This document shows, in pieces, positions 31,302-34,515 of a stretch of 34,515 nt of DNA. The notes beneath the pieces are model-generated. The model searched no databases and was not told the DNA's origin. It saw nothing but the letters and a program-made list of their open reading frames with translations. Origin of the DNA: an uncultured Prevotella sp. (GTDB lineage: Bacteria > Bacteroidota > Bacteroidia > Bacteroidales > Bacteroidaceae). The DNA lies in assembly GCA_900557405.1 (NCBI GenBank), contig USSF01000017.1, positions 1-34,515 on the forward strand, in the 5' to 3' direction. A program made the translations under genes and the position numbers. Each line of letters starts with the position of its first letter. Position 1 is the stretch's first letter.

Positions 31302-31350
31302 AAGGCCGGAACATCCTGAGGACACCGCGTGTCCGGATGTCTCCGACCTT
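31302..31350 (-). other. Long intercistronic hairpin between rhaA and rhaT
   Basis: Three stacked stems can be drawn. AAGGCCGGA (31302-31310) pairs with TCCGACCTT (31342-31350), ACATCC (31311-31316) with GGATGT (31335-31340), and GGACAC (31320-31325) with GTGTCC (31329-31334). On the minus strand it ends just before TTTGTTCTTATAAG and the rhaT start. It could be a partial terminator or an mRNA-stabilising structure that sets the amount of transporter against enzymes. Confidence 0.7.
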
Positions 31351-31382
31351 CATTGTTTCTTCAGATTATTGTTTCGTGTTTA

Positions 31383-32633
31383 TTATCTCTTTGACAGAAC
31401 CTCTGCCTCGTATTTCTCCACGTCGGCGAAGTACTCCTCGCCCACCGGCACGTTGTTCTTCATGTTGAAGTAGTCGTAGACAGCGCCGAACGGCAGGGTC
31501 TTGGCCTCCTCGAGCAATCCGAGACGCTGGAAGAGCTTGCCATCGTCCTCGTATTTGCGCAGTGTCGCTGTAGGTTCGAGCAGAGCCTGGAGCAATGACT
31601 TCTGGGCTGCACGCACACCGATGATGTAGGCACCGATACGGTTGATAGAAGCATCGAAATAGTCGAGGCCGATGTGTGCACGGTCGAGAGCGTTGGCACG
31701 TACAATCTCCGAGAAGAGGTTGCGTGTGTTGTCGTCGAAGAGGGTAACGTGGTCTGAATCCCAGTGCATCGGGCGTGACACGTGGAGCATCAGCTCCGGC
31801 ACGAAGAGCAGCAATGCGGAGATGGCGTCTGATACATTCTCCGTCGGCTCGTAGTGGCCTGTGTCGAGGGTGTACATCACGTTGTTCTTTGCGCAATAGC
31901 CTGTATAGAAATAGTTTGAGCCTACGGTATAAGCCTCCAGTCCGATACCGAAGAGCTTTGCCTCAAGGCATGACTTCATTCCCGGCAGTTCCTCGGCGAG
32001 AATCTCGTCAAGACTGTTCTTCAGGATTTCGCGGTAGCGCAGCTTCTCCACAGTGAGGTCCTTGCTTCCGTCGTGCACCCAGATGTTCATGATACAAGGG
32101 TCGTTCTGATACTTACCCATAGCGTCTGCAATGCGGCGGCAACGCTTGGTGTGCTCAATCCAAAAGTCGCGTATCTCCTTGTCGGGGTTGGCGAGAGTCA
32201 GGTTTCCGCTCTTCGGGTGTGAGAACGAAGTGGAGTTGAAGTCGAGCTTCATGTCGTGCTCCTTCGCCCACTGCATCCATCCCACGAAGTGCTTTGCCTC
32301 AACCTGGTCGCGGTCTACGAACTCTCCGCCGAACTCTCCGTATGTCTCGTGCAGGTTCAGACGGTATGTTCCTGCGAGGAGCGACTTCACCTTTTCGATG
32401 TCCTGGCGCAGTTCGTCGATGTTACGTGCCTTGCCCGGGTAGTTGCCAGTAGTCTGTATACCGCCAGACGCTGCCACGTTGCGCTCGAAGCCGACCACGT
32501 CGTCGGCCTGCCAGCAGTGGAGCGAGATTGGGGTCTTCTCGAGAATCTCGATGGCTTTGTCGGTATTGATGCCAAGAGCGGCATAGCGCTCTTTTGCCAT
32601 CTCATAGGCTTTGATGATTTGTTCTGTTTTCAT
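31383..32633 (-). CDS. rhaA: L-Rhamnose isomerase RhaA
   Basis: This 416-residue cytosolic enzyme isomerises L-rhamnose to L-rhamnulose, using divalent metal. Family features include SLHCWQADDVVGFE near the N-terminus, RLNLHETYGEFGGEFVDRD (about residue 94-112), IWVHDGSKD (the metal/substrate region), YTLDTGHYEPTE and HVSRPMHWDSDHV, whose His and Asp residues are expected metal and substrate ligands. The length is normal for the family (about 415-420). It starts 30 nt after the rhaB stop and is the second gene of the operon. Confidence 0.95.
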   Translation of the reverse strand: MKTEQIIKAYEMAKERYAALGINTDKAIEILEKTPISLHCWQADDVVGFERNVAASGGIQTTGNYPGKARNIDELRQDIEKVKSLLAGTYRLNLHETYGEFGGEFVDRDQVEAKHFVGWMQWAKEHDMKLDFNSTSFSHPKSGNLTLANPDKEIRDFWIEHTKRCRRIADAMGKYQNDPCIMNIWVHDGSKDLTVEKLRYREILKNSLDEILAEELPGMKSCLEAKLFGIGLEAYTVGSNYFYTGYCAKNNVMYTLDTGHYEPTENVSDAISALLLFVPELMLHVSRPMHWDSDHVTLFDDNTRNLFSEIVRANALDRAHIGLDYFDASINRIGAYIIGVRAAQKSLLQALLEPTATLRKYEDDGKLFQRLGLLEEAKTLPFGAVYDYFNMKNNVPVGEEYFADVEKYEAEVLSKR

Positions 32634-32663
32634 TTCTTTAGGTTTTTATTGTTGTTGTTTTGC

Positions 32664-34148
32664 TTATCCTTTAATTCTTGTTATCTCCAGGTATCTGTCG
32701 TATGCCTTGTCCCACATCTCCTTGTCTTGCGGGGCGAAGCGGGTCATTATCACGCTGTCGGCAATGATGCGGCGCATGTCGAAGATGCCGTCCACGTCGC
32801 CGGCGGCCTTTGCCTGCATCATGATGTTGCCCAGGGCGGTGCACTCCTGCGGTCCGGCGAGCACCTCCACGCCCGTGGAGTTTGCCGTGAACTGGTTGAG
32901 GTATTTGTTCAGCGAACCGCCACCGATGATGTGCAGCGTGTTTATCGGGAACGATGCCATCTCCTTCAGATAGCCCATCACCTGACGGTAGCGCAGGGCG
33001 AGACTCTCGAAGATGCAGCGGCATATCTCGGCGTAGCCCTCCGGCACGTGCTGGTTCGTCATGCGGCAGTATTCCCTGATTGCCTCCTGCATGTTTGCGG
33101 GGTTGGCAAACATCTTGTCGTCGGGGTTGATGATGCTCTGGAACGGTTTCGTAGCCATTGCCTCAGCCAGCAGGATGGCGTAATCGCGCGGTGCGTCCTC
33201 GCCCCACTCCTTGCGGCAGCGCTCCAGGAGCCACATTCCGCAGATGTTCTTCAGGAAGCGCGTGGTACATTCTATGCCGCCCTCGTTGGTGAAGTTGCGC
33301 TCATAGCTCAGGTCGCTGATGATGGCATCCTTCGTCTCGATGCCCATCAGGCTCCATGTGCCGCTGCTCAGATACGCAAAGCGCTCGTCCTTTGCCGGCA
33401 CGGCTGCCACGGCACTGCCAGTGTCGTGTCCTGCCACGGCGATTACCGGCACGGATCCCAGCCCCGTCATCTCCTGCACCTCCTTCGTCAGAGTGCCGAT
33501 ACACGTGCCAGGATTCACCATCATGCCGAACTTGTCGCGCGACAGTCTCACGCTCTGCAGCAGTTCGTCATCAAGCTCCTTCGTGCGCGGGTCGAGCATC
33601 TGGCTTGTCGAGGCTATGGTGTATTCGCATACCGCTTTGCCCGTGAGCATCCATGAGAGTGCATCGGGCATGAAGAGAATCTTCCTGGCTCCGGCGAGCG
33701 CGGCGTTGTTCTCGCGGCGCATGGCATAGAGCTGGAAGAGCGAATTGAAGTTCATCAGCTGTATTCCGGTGATGTCATACACCTTCTTCCTGTCCATGCA
33801 TTTTTCGAAATATTCGTCCATGGCCTCGAAGGTGAACGGGTCGCGGTATGCCAGCGGATTGCGCAGTATGGCGTTGTCCTCGCCGATGCACACGAAATCC
33901 ACTCCCCACGTGTCGATACCGATGCTCACGATGGGCAGCTGGCGCTTGGCCACCAGTTTCAGTCCCTTGATTATCTCGTTGTATAGGGCGAAGATGTCCC
34001 AATAGAAATGGCCTCCAGTCTCGATAAGGTTGTTCTCGAACCGGGTAAGTTCCTCCAGTTGGATTTTCCCTTCGGCCAGTGTTCCCACGATTGTCCTTCC
34101 GCTTGTAGCTCCAAGGTCTACGGCAAAGAAATATCTGTTATTTTCCAT
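32664..34148 (-). CDS. rhaB: L-Rhamnulokinase RhaB
   Basis: This 494-residue FGGY-family sugar kinase converts L-rhamnulose and ATP to rhamnulose-1-phosphate in the cytosol. The N-terminal phosphate-binding motif is FFAVDLGATSGRTIVG (residues 7-22). IGIDTWGVDFVCIG and the substrate region follow. AVAGHDTGSAVAAVP contains the likely catalytic aspartate, and the C-terminal ATP-binding part has LHIIGGGSLNKYLNQFTANS. All parts look intact and the length is normal for the family. It is the first gene of the operon; the promoter is at 34177-34184. The pathway's aldolase is missing from the window. Confidence 0.95.
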   Translation of the reverse strand: MENNRYFFAVDLGATSGRTIVGTLAEGKIQLEELTRFENNLIETGGHFYWDIFALYNEIIKGLKLVAKRQLPIVSIGIDTWGVDFVCIGEDNAILRNPLAYRDPFTFEAMDEYFEKCMDRKKVYDITGIQLMNFNSLFQLYAMRRENNAALAGARKILFMPDALSWMLTGKAVCEYTIASTSQMLDPRTKELDDELLQSVRLSRDKFGMMVNPGTCIGTLTKEVQEMTGLGSVPVIAVAGHDTGSAVAAVPAKDERFAYLSSGTWSLMGIETKDAIISDLSYERNFTNEGGIECTTRFLKNICGMWLLERCRKEWGEDAPRDYAILLAEAMATKPFQSIINPDDKMFANPANMQEAIREYCRMTNQHVPEGYAEICRCIFESLALRYRQVMGYLKEMASFPINTLHIIGGGSLNKYLNQFTANSTGVEVLAGPQECTALGNIMMQAKAAGDVDGIFDMRRIIADSVIMTRFAPQDKEMWDKAYDRYLEITRIKG

Positions 34149-34176
34149 TATATGTTTTTCTGTAAAATTGTTTTGG

Positions 34177-34184
34177 CAAAGATA
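34177..34184 (-). promoter_or_regulatory. Promoter (-7 box) of the rhamnose operon
   Basis: TATCTTTG on the minus strand lies 29 nt before the rhaB start. No TTG is seen at 19-21 nt upstream, as expected for a promoter that needs an activator under rhamnose induction. Confidence 0.6.
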
Positions 34185-34515
34185 GTAGTTTTGTACTTAC
34201 CCGAGCATTACTATTTGCGAAATAATCTGAAACTTTTGACAATGGCAGTCGTTTGTCCCCTTCCGGCATTTGCCGCTGCGGAAAATTGAAAGGTATATAT
34301 ATAATAAGGTGTAGGGTGCAGGGCGACGGGGCGGCATGATGGCAACCCGTGGGCTGACGAGGCCACATTCTGCCTTCCGGCAAATGTAAAAGAACAGTCA
34401 TCAGCGATTTGCGGAAAAAAAGTGTTTCCGTCCTTTTTCTTGTCAGTTTGCATTAATTTACTTTGTGTGGTGATAAATGTACTAACGGATGTTAACGGCT
34501 AGTTTCAACCGATAT
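34185..34515. other. Gap upstream of rhaB without a recognised gene
   Basis: Two overlapping short minus-strand frames (34138-34401 and 34211-34453) lack start context and protein-like composition and are not called. A near-match to a plus-strand promoter lies around 34447-34465 (TTTG ... TTACTTTG). If real, it would drive a gene beyond the window, possibly the missing rhamnose regulator. CTTCCGGCA occurs at 34261 and again at about 34375, in a partly inverted setting. Confidence 0.4.

Noticed and set aside
32256..33656. Plus-strand open frame of 466 codons opposite rhaA and rhaB
   Set aside because: It spans two well-recognised enzyme genes on the other strand, and its composition is that of an antisense shadow.

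Overview
The window looks like chromosomal DNA from a Prevotella-type member of the Bacteroidota (Prevotella/Segatella). The evidence is direct. Promoters carry the Bacteroidota -7 box TAnnTTTG with a TTG about 18-21 nt upstream. There is a TonB-dependent receptor paired with a lipoprotein, several secreted proteins share a type IX-secretion-like C-terminal end, and spermidine is made by the carboxynorspermidine route. No tRNA, rRNA or CRISPR array was recognised.

Layout. 1-549: repeats and a terminator. 550-5339 (minus): a TonB-dependent outer-membrane receptor followed by its surface-type lipoprotein, one operon. 5660-7334 (plus): an NhaD Na+/H+ antiporter behind two promoters, with a potentially structured leader between them. 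7576-9120 (minus): a TPR-membrane-AraC regulator, divergent from a two-gene plus-strand operon (9297-13173) for secreted proteins, a FnIII/jelly-roll protein and an Omp28-like protein. 13773-15896 (minus): a PhoB/PhoR-type two-component system. 16091-19159 (minus): a 1022-residue secreted adhesin-like protein. 19680-20972 (minus): an AAA/DUF4143 ATPase with tandem repeats in its promoter region. 21381-23232 (plus): a DUF6621-type protein and carboxynorspermidine dehydrogenase. 23422-25101 (plus): a SulP anion transporter. 25158-26171 (minus): a polytopic LuxR-type regulator, divergent from a plus-strand cassette (26344-28228) made of a 45-residue secreted peptide, a BspA-like leucine-rich-repeat protein and a 57-residue peptide. 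28231-29161: a repeat-rich patch with an IS1380-type transposase remnant and the 5' part of a group II intron. 29169-30068 (minus): meso-diaminopimelate dehydrogenase. 30253-34148 (minus): the rhamnose operon rhaB-rhaA-rhaT.

How the parts work together. The rhamnose genes import L-rhamnose, isomerise it and phosphorylate it; the aldolase and regulator are not in the window. Four secreted proteins end in the same short motif and probably share an export route. Two of the secreted-protein loci sit divergently beside a membrane-bound transcription regulator, which suggests local sensing and control of the surface proteins.

The most unusual content is in the gaps. At least five families of short repeats recur within 34 kb. 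One is a 22-bp variable-number tandem element (1 unit at one locus, 7 at another). One is a CCCTCAC-armed imperfect palindrome found in two orientations. One is an element of about 105 bp with inverted ends. One copy of the GTTGACAAGTAGAC-type repeat supplies both the -33 element of a two-component-system promoter and the stop codon of the neighbouring gene. The best candidate for an undescribed system is the regulator-peptide-LRR-peptide cassette at 25158-28228.
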